Positions 26,845 to 35,554 of a DNA stretch of 64,000 nt are shown in pieces; the stretch's first letter is position 1, and the number at the start of each line of letters is the position of its first letter. The stretch spans positions 2,809,587 through 2,873,586 of the forward strand of contig NZ_LT838272.1 of assembly GCF_900176005.1 (NCBI RefSeq), written 5' to 3'. Under the pieces are notes generated by a model. It was not told where the DNA came from and did not search any database. It saw only the letters and a list, made by a program, of their open reading frames with translations. Source of the stretch: Thermanaeromonas toyohensis ToBE (lineage in GTDB: Bacteria; Bacillota; DSM-521; Neomoorellales; Neomoorellaceae). A program made the position numbers and the translations under genes.

Positions 26845-28683
26845 TTAAGGCAGCCCCAGGCGCTCCAAAGTAGAAGCAAAGGGCCTCCCCCTTGCATCCC
26901 ATCCCCGGAGCTGATAATATTCGTCTAGCATCTTGTCACAATCCTCCGGAGGCAAAAAATGTCCTGCTGCCGGCCCGTCCGGTAAAGGCTCTTCTTGAAA
27001 ACGAGCTGGTAAAGAATCCTGCTCCCGCTCAATACCTTCCCTACAATTGAAGAGACGGGTTAAATTCCAGATTCTTTCACCGATAAGCTCTAAGTCAGCA
27101 GCGGTTATATCCTTGCCTGTAGCCGCCCGCACCAAGCTCGCATAAGTATCAGCCGTAATGCCATAGGCGGCAAAATCGCATTTTACCAGAGTATCAAGAC
27201 CAGCTAGATAGTTTTGGAGGTAAACCACCAGCTCTGCTTTTCCCTCTATTTCCAGACGAGAAAATTTACGCCCCCGCCATCTCTCACCGCCAACTTCATA
27301 CAATATAGGAAAAGCCCGCTGGTGGCAACCGCCTCTATCTCCTGTCATGTAAGCCAAACCCATACCAGGCGCGCCCCGGGGTCCCCAGGCAGGAGTCTCC
27401 AATCCTTTTACATGGACAGCCCATTTTCCGGAACCCTGGCCAATAGCTTCTGCAGCACGCTTAACGCCTTCAGCCAGAATATCACCTATTTCACTGGACC
27501 TATAAGCTATCTGTTTAATTAGTTCTTCGATCCCTTCCGGCTTACCAAAGCCCCATTGGTTAGAACCAGCCGGCCCTAGCCCCCGCTCTACTGTCTCCAA
27601 GAAGTAACCTAAAACACCCCCTGTGGACATAGAATCTAGCCCCAAGGCATCGCACAAGTATACAAGATAGGCGACTTCTTCTAAATTGTCCAAGCCCAGG
27701 TTGGCCCCCATCATAGCAGCGCTCTCATATTCTACTACATCTACAATAGTTCCTCTATGCTTCCCTCGCCGGATAACTCCCACCTTGCTACAAGCCACAG
27801 GGCAGGAAAAGCAGGCTGTATCCTTTAGCCAAAGCCGTTCCCTTTGGGCTTCGTTGTCTATTTTGCGTGAGCCGGAAAAGGTCCCCTGCCGGTAGTTAAA
27901 AACTGGTAGAAGACCTTCAGCATCTGCAAAAGGTATGGAGCCCGGGGTGCCGTCTATCTGGAAGGCCTCAATGTAAGGGCTTGCCCTTAGCTCGTGACGG
28001 GCACGGTTGACCGCTTCTATAAAAGCAGCTTTATCCTTTACCTGTATCCCACGCTCCCCTATCACTGCTATAGCCTTTAGGTTTTTGGAACCCATTACGG
28101 CCCCGCAACCACACCGCCCCGCATGGCGGTTATATTCGCAGCTAATAAGGGCAAAGCGTACCAGATTCTCGCCGGCCGGACCAATACAGGCAATTTTGGG
28201 ATCTTTTTCCTCCCCTATCTCTTGTTTTAAAGTCCACGAAGTCTTAAAGGTATCCAGTCCCCATAAATGCTTGGCAGGACGAAGCTCTACACGTTCTCCT
28301 TCGACTAATAAGTAAACAGGCTCTGGAGCTTTCCCTTTTATCACAATACCATCGTAGCCTGCGTACTTTATTTCCGGAGCCAGGGATCCCCCGAAATAGG
28401 AATCGGCAAAGATGCCGGTCAGGGGAGATTTAGTAACTACACAGCCACGCATGGAGGGGGCTAGAGTACCAGTCAGAGGCCCAGATAAAAACATGAGCAA
28501 ATTGTTTTCGTCAAAGGGATCGGTACCTGGGGGTAACCGATCCCACAATAGCTTGGCTCCCCAACCTTTGCCTCCCAAAAACTTATCAGTAAGGGTTTCT
28601 TTTAGCTCCTCTTTTTCTACAGTTCCGCTGCTTAAATCTACCCATAACAACTGGCCCATATAACCGTAACCCACTTTACCCAC
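26845..28683 (-). CDS. Tungsten aldehyde:ferredoxin oxidoreductase
   Basis: A 612-residue AOR-family enzyme of usual length. It begins GYGYMGQLLWVDLSSGTVE, keeps the tungstopterin-binding domain-1 block (GPLTGTLAPSMRG, EYNRHAGRCGCGAVMGSKNLKAI split across two motifs) and the [4Fe-4S] ligands CFSCPVAC plus the late Cys in LFNCREG. It oxidises aldehydes to acids with ferredoxin. It is the last gene of a six-gene minus-strand unit, directly behind a four-cluster ferredoxin (8 bases) that is probably its electron acceptor, and an iron alcohol dehydrogenase that could supply the aldehyde. Aldehyde identity is unknown. Confidence 0.93.
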   Translation of the reverse strand: MGKVGYGYMGQLLWVDLSSGTVEKEELKETLTDKFLGGKGWGAKLLWDRLPPGTDPFDENNLLMFLSGPLTGTLAPSMRGCVVTKSPLTGIFADSYFGGSLAPEIKYAGYDGIVIKGKAPEPVYLLVEGERVELRPAKHLWGLDTFKTSWTLKQEIGEEKDPKIACIGPAGENLVRFALISCEYNRHAGRCGCGAVMGSKNLKAIAVIGERGIQVKDKAAFIEAVNRARHELRASPYIEAFQIDGTPGSIPFADAEGLLPVFNYRQGTFSGSRKIDNEAQRERLWLKDTACFSCPVACSKVGVIRRGKHRGTIVDVVEYESAAMMGANLGLDNLEEVAYLVYLCDALGLDSMSTGGVLGYFLETVERGLGPAGSNQWGFGKPEGIEELIKQIAYRSSEIGDILAEGVKRAAEAIGQGSGKWAVHVKGLETPAWGPRGAPGMGLAYMTGDRGGCHQRAFPILYEVGGERWRGRKFSRLEIEGKAELVVYLQNYLAGLDTLVKCDFAAYGITADTYASLVRAATGKDITAADLELIGERIWNLTRLFNCREGIEREQDSLPARFQEEPLPDGPAAGHFLPPEDCDKMLDEYYQLRGWDARGRPFASTLERLGLP

Positions 28684-28691
28684 CTCTTACT

Positions 28692-29084
28692 TTATACCGC
28701 TTCTAATTCCAGGGCACCCGTAGGGCATACCTTAACGCATTCCGGTTGGCCCTGGCATAACTCACATTTATAAGCCGTTCCCTCTCGTAAAACAATCACT
28801 TTCCAGGGACAATACTCCGCGCATAACCCGCACCCAGTACAATTATTAGTATCAATTTTAACTATCTCTTCCCGATTAACAGCCTTGCTAGGGCACACCC
28901 TTAAGCAGAAAGCGTTCTCGCACTGTCCACAGGTTACCGGCTGGAAAAAAAGCCCGTCCCGCCTCCTTTCCACCCTCATCAAGGCCAAGTGCGGAGTAAA
29001 CTCACCGGTGAAGTTAAAGGAACAGGCGAGCAGGCAAAGGTTGCAACCGGTACACTTATCAGGCTTAGCCCTAAGTCTTCCCAT
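28692..29084 (-). CDS. Four-cluster ferredoxin, AOR electron-transfer subunit
   Basis: A 130-residue polyferredoxin with four cysteine groups: CTGCNLCLLAC, CGQCENAFCLRVC, CTGCGLCAEYC and CELCQGQPECVKVC. It is of the HycB/DmsB kind often paired with AOR-family enzymes. No signal peptide, so cytoplasmic. It precedes the AOR gene by eight bases and should accept its electrons. Confidence 0.92.
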   Translation of the reverse strand: MGRLRAKPDKCTGCNLCLLACSFNFTGEFTPHLALMRVERRRDGLFFQPVTCGQCENAFCLRVCPSKAVNREEIVKIDTNNCTGCGLCAEYCPWKVIVLREGTAYKCELCQGQPECVKVCPTGALELEAV

Positions 29085-29120
29085 AATTTCCAGCTCCCGT
29101 ATCTTTAACTCCTAATACCT

Positions 29121-30281
29121 CTATACAGCCAGCAATTTTTCGTACATCATGACATAGCTCTCATAGGTGAGATCACGCGGATTACCAATGGTTTGGGGAT
29201 CCTCAAAGGCAAGCCTAGCCAGGAATGGAATATCCTCCCGGGTAACACCCGTACTGCTTAAGGGCGGGATCTCCAAATCAGCCACAAGCTCTTTTACCGC
29301 TTTTATAGCCAGCTTTGCCGCCTCTTCTACTTTAAGACCCCGTATATCTTCACCCATGGCTAAAGCGATCCTGGCGTATTTCTCGGGGCAGCCCATCCAG
29401 TTATATTCCATCACCACAGGCATCATGACAGCAGTTAAGTACCCATGATGTACATCGATGTATCCTCCAAAGGTCTGGGCCATGGCATGGATAGCCCCAG
29501 CGCTCTCTGTGCCATAGCTCATCCCGGCTAGGCAGGCAGCCATGGCCATATTATACCGCGCCTCTAGATCATGACCATAAGCTACTGCTTTACGCAAGTT
29601 TTGGGCAATAAGTTCTATAGCCATAAGGGCCACCGCATCGGTAATAGGTTGGGCATAGGCACAAGTATAGCATTCTATGGCATGGGAAAGGGCATCCATC
29701 CCTGTCCAGGCCGTCAGGTTAGCTGGGAGATCGAGCATTAATTCTGGATCTATCAAGGCTACTGCCGGTGCGATAAGGGGGGTACCACCCACGTTAAACT
29801 TTATTTTTCTAGCCGGGTCAGTAATAACGGCCCAGAGGGTTACTTCGCTGCCCGTACCTGCAGTAGTGGGAATGGCAATTAATGGAGGTATCTTGTTGGT
29901 AATCTCCTGCTTCCCGTATTCATAATTTAGGATACTATCCCCATGAACAACTTCGACACCTATAGCCTTAGCTGTATCTATAGAGCTCCCGCCACCCAGA
30001 GCAATAAGGATATCGGCCTCGCTCTCCTTGTAGGCAGCCGTGCCCCGGCCCACCAGCTCCACCGGCGGGTTGCCCACCACCTCACTAAAAACCCTATATG
30101 GTATCTTCTCTTCCTCTAGCACAGCTGTAAGGCGCTGGAGCAAACCCGCTTTAACTACACCTGCATCTGTAACAATTAACGCCTTGCGGCCACCTAAACG
30201 TTTTATCTCCTCACCTATAGTCTTAAGGCTACCTGGTCCGTGCTTGATAAGGGTGGGGGTGATCCAGCTCTGTACTTTCAT
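29121..30281 (-). CDS. Iron-containing alcohol dehydrogenase
   Basis: A 386-residue group III dehydrogenase. The NAD-binding GGGSSIDTAKAIG motif and the iron-binding residues in DALSHAIECYTC and AIHAMAQTFGGYIDVHHG are present. It interconverts an alcohol and an aldehyde with NAD(P). Paired with the downstream AOR it could oxidise an alcohol to an acid in two steps. It belongs to the sigma-54 unit starting at promoter B. Confidence 0.93.
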   Translation of the reverse strand: MKVQSWITPTLIKHGPGSLKTIGEEIKRLGGRKALIVTDAGVVKAGLLQRLTAVLEEEKIPYRVFSEVVGNPPVELVGRGTAAYKESEADILIALGGGSSIDTAKAIGVEVVHGDSILNYEYGKQEITNKIPPLIAIPTTAGTGSEVTLWAVITDPARKIKFNVGGTPLIAPAVALIDPELMLDLPANLTAWTGMDALSHAIECYTCAYAQPITDAVALMAIELIAQNLRKAVAYGHDLEARYNMAMAACLAGMSYGTESAGAIHAMAQTFGGYIDVHHGYLTAVMMPVVMEYNWMGCPEKYARIALAMGEDIRGLKVEEAAKLAIKAVKELVADLEIPPLSSTGVTREDIPFLARLAFEDPQTIGNPRDLTYESYVMMYEKLLAV

Positions 30282-30308
30282 AATCTTTTCCTCCCCTATT
30301 CAAAAGAA

Positions 30309-31250
30309 TTATCCAGAAGTGAGAAGATACTTTTTAATGCCTGTATCATCTAGATCTATAAGGCACCCCAGCAAAATCCCCTGCTCATAAGAACTCCCAG
30401 GGTTAATGCAAAGGGTTTTACCCAGTCTCTTTATCCCCTTCCCTTCGTGGATATGCCCGAATAAACCTAACGGGGGCTGGTATTTTTCCACAATAACCCT
30501 CACTGCTTTACTACCTACTGGTACTAAAGACCTCCCAGCATATTTGGGTCTTAGCATAGCATCTAGCTCGGGTGCCTCATCTAAACCTGACTGGTACGGA
30601 GGAGCATGGAAATTAAAGATAGCGTATTCGAGAGAGGTATCAAGTTGCTGCACTATATTTTCTAGCCTAACGTGCAGTTCTTCCTCTGAGCATTCCCTAT
30701 ATGTCTGCCAAGGTGTGGGATTGGTCCAACCTGTGCTCACCATGAGCCACCGGCGGTTTATTTCCACTACTTTGCCTTCCGCCACTTTCACCCTTTTACC
30801 TTTTTTAAAAACCTCATCAACTTCAAACATATCGTCGTTACCGGGACAGATGTAACAATCTATTCCCCACTCTTTAAGCCTCGCTTCGGCATATTCCAGC
30901 CATCTCTCTGCCGTCTGTAAAACTAGTCCCTCAAATCGTTTTTTCACCAGGGCTGGATCACGGCATAGTTCTTGGTATTCTTCCTCGCTGACCACTAGAG
31001 GATAATATCCTCGATTCCTAATCAAGCTCTCCATCTCTTCTAACTGGCCCTCTTTAATAGTCATTTGCTGTTCTAAAAAGGATACCTTATATTTTTTACC
31101 TGGAATTGAAACTATAGGAACTAAAGCTTTACCTGTAATATCCCCCCCTAAGATCAGAACCTCGGCCTGATAAAACTTACCGGCATTGATAAATTTCTTC
31201 CAGCAGACTTCCGAACCATGAACATCGGTAGCGAAAAATATCCTAGTCAT
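30309..31250 (-). CDS. Metallophosphoesterase
   Basis: A 313-residue calcineurin-like phosphoesterase. All metal-site motifs are visible: TDVHG, LGGDITGK, CPGNDD, NFHAPP and GHIHEG, with a Cys/Asn-Pro-Gly-Ser end (INPGSSYEQG). It may remove phosphate from a metabolite of the pathway. Its presence with a nucleotidyltransferase-fold protein in the same unit is unusual; a phosphorylated or nucleotidylated intermediate is possible but unproven. Confidence 0.88.
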   Translation of the reverse strand: MTRIFFATDVHGSEVCWKKFINAGKFYQAEVLILGGDITGKALVPIVSIPGKKYKVSFLEQQMTIKEGQLEEMESLIRNRGYYPLVVSEEEYQELCRDPALVKKRFEGLVLQTAERWLEYAEARLKEWGIDCYICPGNDDMFEVDEVFKKGKRVKVAEGKVVEINRRWLMVSTGWTNPTPWQTYRECSEEELHVRLENIVQQLDTSLEYAIFNFHAPPYQSGLDEAPELDAMLRPKYAGRSLVPVGSKAVRVIVEKYQPPLGLFGHIHEGKGIKRLGKTLCINPGSSYEQGILLGCLIDLDDTGIKKYLLTSG

Positions 31251-31273
31251 TCTTAAGGACCACCCGCTCCGTG

Positions 31274-32908
31274 TTATTCTACCGGGATATTACGATATAC
31301 CATCTCTAAATCTATACCCTGTTTACGCCTCAACCACTTGGAAACGACATAGATAGTTATAGCTATAAGGTAAAGGATTAACATATATATAGCCGATACC
31401 GGGTTATTAACCCCATAGGTGCTATCTGTAGCCCACTTATAAATGTTCCAAGCTAAGAAAGCAGCAAAAATAACCCCAGCTATAGATATAACCGGTACTG
31501 TACCCACCTTGTAACGTGAAACAGGTGAGGAAGCAAATAGGGCTTTATCCTTGTAAGGTAGAAGAATTCCTGCAATGGTTGTGCCCAAGTAAGTAATAGC
31601 TATAACTACTGTGGTATCTAGTGTATAAGTAGAGAAGCCTGGTAAGTATGAATATAAAATGCTGATAATAGTAGCAGGAATGGCCATAAGCAACAGTGCG
31701 TTAAAGGGCACCCTCGTACGTGGGGATACATGGGCCACCCATTCTGGTAATACCCTATCGAAGGCAGCCGCAAAGATTACCCGGGTAGAAGATAAGAATA
31801 CGGTACCGCACCAACCGAAGAACCACATGCTAAGGCTTAAGAGAATTATTAGCTGCCATAAAGGATTACTGCTCAAAAGAGCTATGAAAAGGCCTGGATA
31901 AGGGAAAATGGGTAGGAGTGACTCTCCGCCAAAAAATACATTATTGACAGCGAGATAGAATTCCCATCCAAAGGTTTTAGCAAAAAGTACAAGCAACAGG
32001 AGGGCCAGTATTACAGCAACCAGTAAGCCTCCCATCATACTCCAAAAATTACGCTTAAATTCAGTCGCTCCCTGTACTTCACCATATAGGGTAGCTCCCC
32101 AGTTAGGCCATAGGTTCCAGAACAGGACCAGGGGAATAAGCGGCAAGCTGGCTACCAAGGACATCTGATTCCAAGCTACTGGAGTATACCCTGCGCTTTT
32201 AGCCTGTTCTAAAATCTTTTGATATAGGTTAGCGTCCGCCTGAAACATAGATGCGGCAAAGGAGTTAAAATTGTTAATAAAAGCAGCCTTATCCGCACTT
32301 AATAACATGATAATAGAAATCAACAAGCCACCCATACCTACATAAAAACAGAATTTCTGGATGCGGGCATAGGTCTTCATGCCTAGACCTACGAACACAA
32401 AAGCTAGAACTATAACAATAAGCGAGGAAAAAAACAAACCATTTTTGTCAATAAACCATAAAGCGAGGTCAATAAAAGCCTTATTTTGAGTCCAGCTAGC
32501 TAACCATAAAGAAAGGGGTGAAAGTACTTCATAGCTTAAGATATTCCCATAAACAGGTACCCAATGCCATAGTATAAACACCCAACCCGTCATAGAAAGT
32601 ACGAACCCCAAGCCGCCTCCTAAAACCCGGCTCTGCCACACATAGTCTCCGCCTGCCCGCGGCATTACGGAAATTAACATAGAATAAACTACAATTTCGG
32701 CTATTATAAATAGGCTGCTTATAATAATAGCTGGTATTAGGTGGGCTTCAGGGAAAAAAGGGGCAAAAGCAAAAATATATAATCCTAAAGTAATGAGATT
32801 AACGGAAAAGAAAGCATAAATAAAGCCATCAAAAAGGGACCAAGCCCTTACTAACCCGCTAGCTTTTCTTACAAATACTGTCGTCTCGGCCATTTCTCCC
32901 ACCTCCAA
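31274..32908 (-). CDS. APC-family amino acid/amine permease
   Basis: A 544-residue transporter with about twelve to fourteen hydrophobic segments. The N-terminal VRAWSLFDGFIYAFFSVNLITLG and PRAGGDYVWQSRVLGGGLGFVLS are APC hallmarks, and the SSTRVIFAAAFDRVLPEWV loop is typical of amine/amino-acid permeases. It lies in the sigma-54 unit with alcohol and aldehyde oxidation genes, so it is the best candidate for uptake of the substrate that the MttB enzymes demethylate. Start ATG 32908 overlaps a GGAGGTGGGAGA RBS context; a second ATG five codons later is also possible. Confidence 0.88.
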   Translation of the reverse strand: MEVGEMAETTVFVRKASGLVRAWSLFDGFIYAFFSVNLITLGLYIFAFAPFFPEAHLIPAIIISSLFIIAEIVVYSMLISVMPRAGGDYVWQSRVLGGGLGFVLSMTGWVFILWHWVPVYGNILSYEVLSPLSLWLASWTQNKAFIDLALWFIDKNGLFFSSLIVIVLAFVFVGLGMKTYARIQKFCFYVGMGGLLISIIMLLSADKAAFINNFNSFAASMFQADANLYQKILEQAKSAGYTPVAWNQMSLVASLPLIPLVLFWNLWPNWGATLYGEVQGATEFKRNFWSMMGGLLVAVILALLLLVLFAKTFGWEFYLAVNNVFFGGESLLPIFPYPGLFIALLSSNPLWQLIILLSLSMWFFGWCGTVFLSSTRVIFAAAFDRVLPEWVAHVSPRTRVPFNALLLMAIPATIISILYSYLPGFSTYTLDTTVVIAITYLGTTIAGILLPYKDKALFASSPVSRYKVGTVPVISIAGVIFAAFLAWNIYKWATDSTYGVNNPVSAIYMLILYLIAITIYVVSKWLRRKQGIDLEMVYRNIPVE

Positions 32909-32914
32909 GTATTT

Positions 32915-33610
32915 TTAGGCCTGAGGTAATTCGTCTACTTCCTTATACCACTTAACCCTTTCTCCTATTTTGCTCCTCATTTTCCAGGCTAAAGATTTGG
33001 GCTCCTTTTCAATATACCTCCTAATTGCAGCAATCTTTTGTGTTACGTCTTCATAATCTTCTTCCCTAAGCTGAGCCCGATATTGTTCCAATTTTTGACT
33101 AACTTTATCTAAATTCATCGTAATAGTCTTCCATAAACCCCAGTCTTGAGCACAGCGCCTGGCAATCAATTTCGCATTAATTATTTCTGTATCCTCTTCT
33201 CCAATTCCGTGTTCTCGGATAATCATTATTGTATCTATGATGTCCTTCTCATTGAGCTTCACAATCTGCATCTTCTCCATAAAAAGCTCAGCTAAAGGTA
33301 TAGTAGGAAAGTCTACATCAAGCCTATCCCGTAATGGAATTACATGACAGAAATCTAAACAATCTAGGAATACATCACAATGAAGGCCATTGGGATGATT
33401 AAATACCAGCCTCCCCGTCCCATATAAAACTCTAACCTCCATATCCTCTTGATAGCCTAATGCTTTAAAAACCTCTCTAATCCTTTCCCCTTCTTCAGAA
33501 CGGGCTGCCAGATCGATATCTGTAAACACTCGCTTCAAAGTATCTTGTAAATAGTTGTACCGTGGACAATGATGATAAAAAGCTAAGGCCCCTAATAAAC
33601 GTACTGTCAC
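32915..33610 (-). CDS. Nucleotidyltransferase-fold protein, start uncertain
   Basis: At least 231 residues. The segment LLGALAFYHHCP...FTDIDLAA resembles the Gly-Ala-x-Ala...Asp-x-Asp active-site pattern of minimal nucleotidyltransferases, which add nucleotides or sense metabolites. The first allowed start in this frame, GTG 33610, leaves no room for an RBS. Upstream codons remain open to about 33707 and encode a convincing helix (EAKRIIDFCQERKV) before the active site, yet contain no ATG, GTG or TTG. The true start may be a non-standard codon such as CTG 33679, or there is a small frameshift. It is the first gene after sigma-54 promoter B. Confidence 0.65.
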   Translation of the reverse strand: MTVRLLGALAFYHHCPRYNYLQDTLKRVFTDIDLAARSEEGERIREVFKALGYQEDMEVRVLYGTGRLVFNHPNGLHCDVFLDCLDFCHVIPLRDRLDVDFPTIPLAELFMEKMQIVKLNEKDIIDTIMIIREHGIGEEDTEIINAKLIARRCAQDWGLWKTITMNLDKVSQKLEQYRAQLREEDYEDVTQKIAAIRRYIEKEPKSLAWKMRSKIGERVKWYKEVDELPQA

Positions 33611-33785
33611 CTTCCTTTCTTGGCAAAAATCAATTATCCGCTTGGCTTCAGTTAGAAAATGTTCCCTTGAAAACGACAGAAAGACCCCCCCTGCTCTAAC
33701 ATATTTTTAAATCTTACCTATTACCTTTTGCCCTGTTTTTCTCCTTGCATTTCGATTCCTCAACTCTTCCTTAAAATGTGATATA

Positions 33786-33801
33786 TGCAAAAGACGTGCC
33801 A
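33786..33801 (-). promoter_or_regulatory. Sigma-54 promoter B, permease/ADH/AOR operon
   Basis: Minus strand reads TGGCACG-TCTT-TTGCA, a full consensus match differing from promoter A at one spacer base. It lies 176 bases before GTG 33610 and 115 bases after the end of the third MttB gene. Confidence 0.9.
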
Positions 33802-33840
33802 TCCCTAAGAGAATGCCTAAAAATAAAACCACTCGCTATG

Positions 33841-33880
33841 CTGCCAAATTATTTAGCAGCCAAAAATTGGGCAGGTGCAA
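33841..33880. promoter_or_regulatory. Activator-site dyad B (UAS)
   Basis: CTGCC (33841-33845) and GGCAG (33870-33874) flank 24 bases, exactly as at 26774. The interior (AAATTATTT...AAAAATTG) and the TGCAAAA tail are also shared. Centre about 70 bases upstream of the -12 element of promoter B. Confidence 0.75.
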
Positions 33881-33916
33881 AATCATTTGGCAACCCCACA
33901 TCCGTCTACCTGAACT

Positions 33917-35335
33917 CTATCCCTTCTCCACCTTCTCTATGAAGGCATTTAAGTCGCGTTCCAGATCTTTACCCAACCCCGGGGGCTCAAAACAGGCGAG
34001 GATCTCTTGCCAGCGAGAAAAGGCAATAGCCGCCAAGTCTTTACCTTCTTCGGCCCAGTGGCTGTAATTTTCCCGGTTGAGCAACCTGGGTTCCCAGTTC
34101 TCCTGACGGAAATTGTGCAAAGTATGCATTTTATCCAGATAAAAACCCTGTGGTCCAGCTTCTGCAATGGCCTGCAGGGCCAGCCCATTCTCATCTACGG
34201 CAAAACCCCGCCGTAAGCGGCGGACCATACCGCAAAGCTCATCATCGATAACTAATTTTTCATAGGACATAGTTAAATAAGTTTCTAGGATACCAGCGGC
34301 ATGGAGTACAAAATTAACCCCGCTTAAGGCAGTAGCCATAAGGGTATGCATGCTTTCCGCCGCTGCCTGAGCATCTACTATTTTGCTATCTGTTAAAGCC
34401 CCGCCACTCCGACATGGTAGGCCATAATACTTCGCCATCTGAGCACCGCTGATAGTTATTAGAGCCGTCTCTGGTGCGCCGATAGCCATGGCTCCATTGC
34501 GCATATCTACCGGGTGAGAAGCACACCCATAAATTACCGGCGCCCCCTCTTTTACCAGCTGGGCTAGTGTTATACCAGTTAGAATCTCAGCATTAATTTG
34601 GGCCAAGGTACCGCTTATAGTTACAGGAGAGGTAGAACCAGCCTGGGCCATGGAAGCTATTATCACAGCCTGTCCGTGGCGTGCATGTTCTATTAAGGCT
34701 TCAGCCATACGTCCATCTAAACTTAAAGGCGGAAGGGTGTTAATAAGGGTTATTAATACAGTATGAGATTCTAAAAATTCGCGACCGAAGACCACTTCCG
34801 CCATATGAATGGTGTCCAGCGCCTTTTTCTTACCATAAGGGCTACCCATGAGGCACTTATCTGAGTACTTAAGGGAAGCTTCTAGCATTTTAACATGCCT
34901 TATCTCTTCAGGGACATCATTAGGCTCAGTAAGGATCCCGCTAGCTAGATCAAGGTTAGAGCAAGCCTGGGCAATCTTTACTAAGTTTATAAAATCTTCT
35001 ATAGTACCTTCCCGGCGTCCTCGAGAGAGATCAGAGACAAAAGGCGCGCCATACCCAGGAGCCAGCACAAAATTATCCCCGCCAATACGCACACTCCTTG
35101 CAGGATTGCGCGCATGTAGGGTAAACTCCGCGGGCGCCTTTTTTATCTGGGTTTCTACTAATTTAGGAGGTAGGTAAACAGTTTCTCCCTCTACTTTGGC
35201 ACCTGCTTTGGAGAGAATATCCCTGGCTTCGGTAGAAAAGATGCGGATCCCTACACGTTCTAAAATCCAAAGGGAGGCGGCATGAATGTTCTCTATCTCG
35301 TCTGGAGTTAGACAGGTAACTCGAGGACAAGCCAT
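33917..35335 (-). CDS. MttB-family methyltransferase (third copy)
   Basis: A 472-residue MttB superfamily protein with family blocks ALTDSKIVDAQAAAES, NFVLHAAGILETYLTMSYEKLV and AGPQGFYLDKMHTLHNF. It is more divergent from the other two copies (for example VGPGGHFL becomes AGPQGFYL), so a different substrate is likely. It starts at ATG 35335 behind GGAGGT and ends at TAG at the normal family C terminus, so pyrrolysine read-through is unlikely. It forms its own unit behind sigma-54 promoter C and has no adjacent corrinoid gene. Confidence 0.9.
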   Translation of the reverse strand: MACPRVTCLTPDEIENIHAASLWILERVGIRIFSTEARDILSKAGAKVEGETVYLPPKLVETQIKKAPAEFTLHARNPARSVRIGGDNFVLAPGYGAPFVSDLSRGRREGTIEDFINLVKIAQACSNLDLASGILTEPNDVPEEIRHVKMLEASLKYSDKCLMGSPYGKKKALDTIHMAEVVFGREFLESHTVLITLINTLPPLSLDGRMAEALIEHARHGQAVIIASMAQAGSTSPVTISGTLAQINAEILTGITLAQLVKEGAPVIYGCASHPVDMRNGAMAIGAPETALITISGAQMAKYYGLPCRSGGALTDSKIVDAQAAAESMHTLMATALSGVNFVLHAAGILETYLTMSYEKLVIDDELCGMVRRLRRGFAVDENGLALQAIAEAGPQGFYLDKMHTLHNFRQENWEPRLLNRENYSHWAEEGKDLAAIAFSRWQEILACFEPPGLGKDLERDLNAFIEKVEKG

Positions 35336-35378
35336 TTTTATTTACCTCCATTTTTATTTATCTCTTTCAACACATATA

Positions 35379-35394
35379 CGCAAAAATGATGCCA
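35379..35394 (-). promoter_or_regulatory. Sigma-54 promoter C, third MttB gene
   Basis: Minus strand reads TGGCATC-ATTT-TTGCG. The GG and GC dinucleotides and the spacing are conserved, with deviations at the outer bases, so it is weaker than A and B. It lies 44 bases before ATG 35335. Confidence 0.78.
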
Positions 35395-35422
35395 TTCCAT
35401 TTGGGGTTTAAAAACGGAGAAC

Positions 35423-35464
35423 GCAATTTTTTAGGCATGCAAAAAAATAGACATGGTGCTAAAA
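35423..35464. promoter_or_regulatory. Activator-site C (UAS), between divergent genes
   Basis: The core GCATGCAAAAAAATAG (35435-35450) followed by ACATGGTGCTAAAA aligns with dyad A (GCATGCAAAAAATTAG...GGTGCAAAT). The left arm is degenerate. Centre is about 57 bases upstream of the -12 element of promoter C and about 115 bases before the activator gene, so it might also serve autoregulation. Confidence 0.65.
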
Positions 35465-35484
35465 ATTTGTCAGCTATATTCTGC

Positions 35485-35514
35485 TTTTCCGTGATATCAC
35501 CCTTTTGATATAAT
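35485..35514 (+). promoter_or_regulatory. Probable promoter of the sigma-54 activator gene
   Basis: A perfect TATAAT (35509-35514) with a poor TTTTCC -35 (35485-35490) and 18-base spacer. The weak -35 suggests low expression. Confidence 0.5.
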
Positions 35515-35554
35515 TAGTTTCAGGGAGAAATAACCAAAAGCAGGGGGCGGTACA

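Noticed and set aside
33917-33919. TAG at the end of the third MttB gene as a pyrrolysine codon
   Set aside because: The protein already has the full family length and normal C terminus, and the sequence after TAG runs into the UAS and soon meets another stop. No pyl genes are visible.
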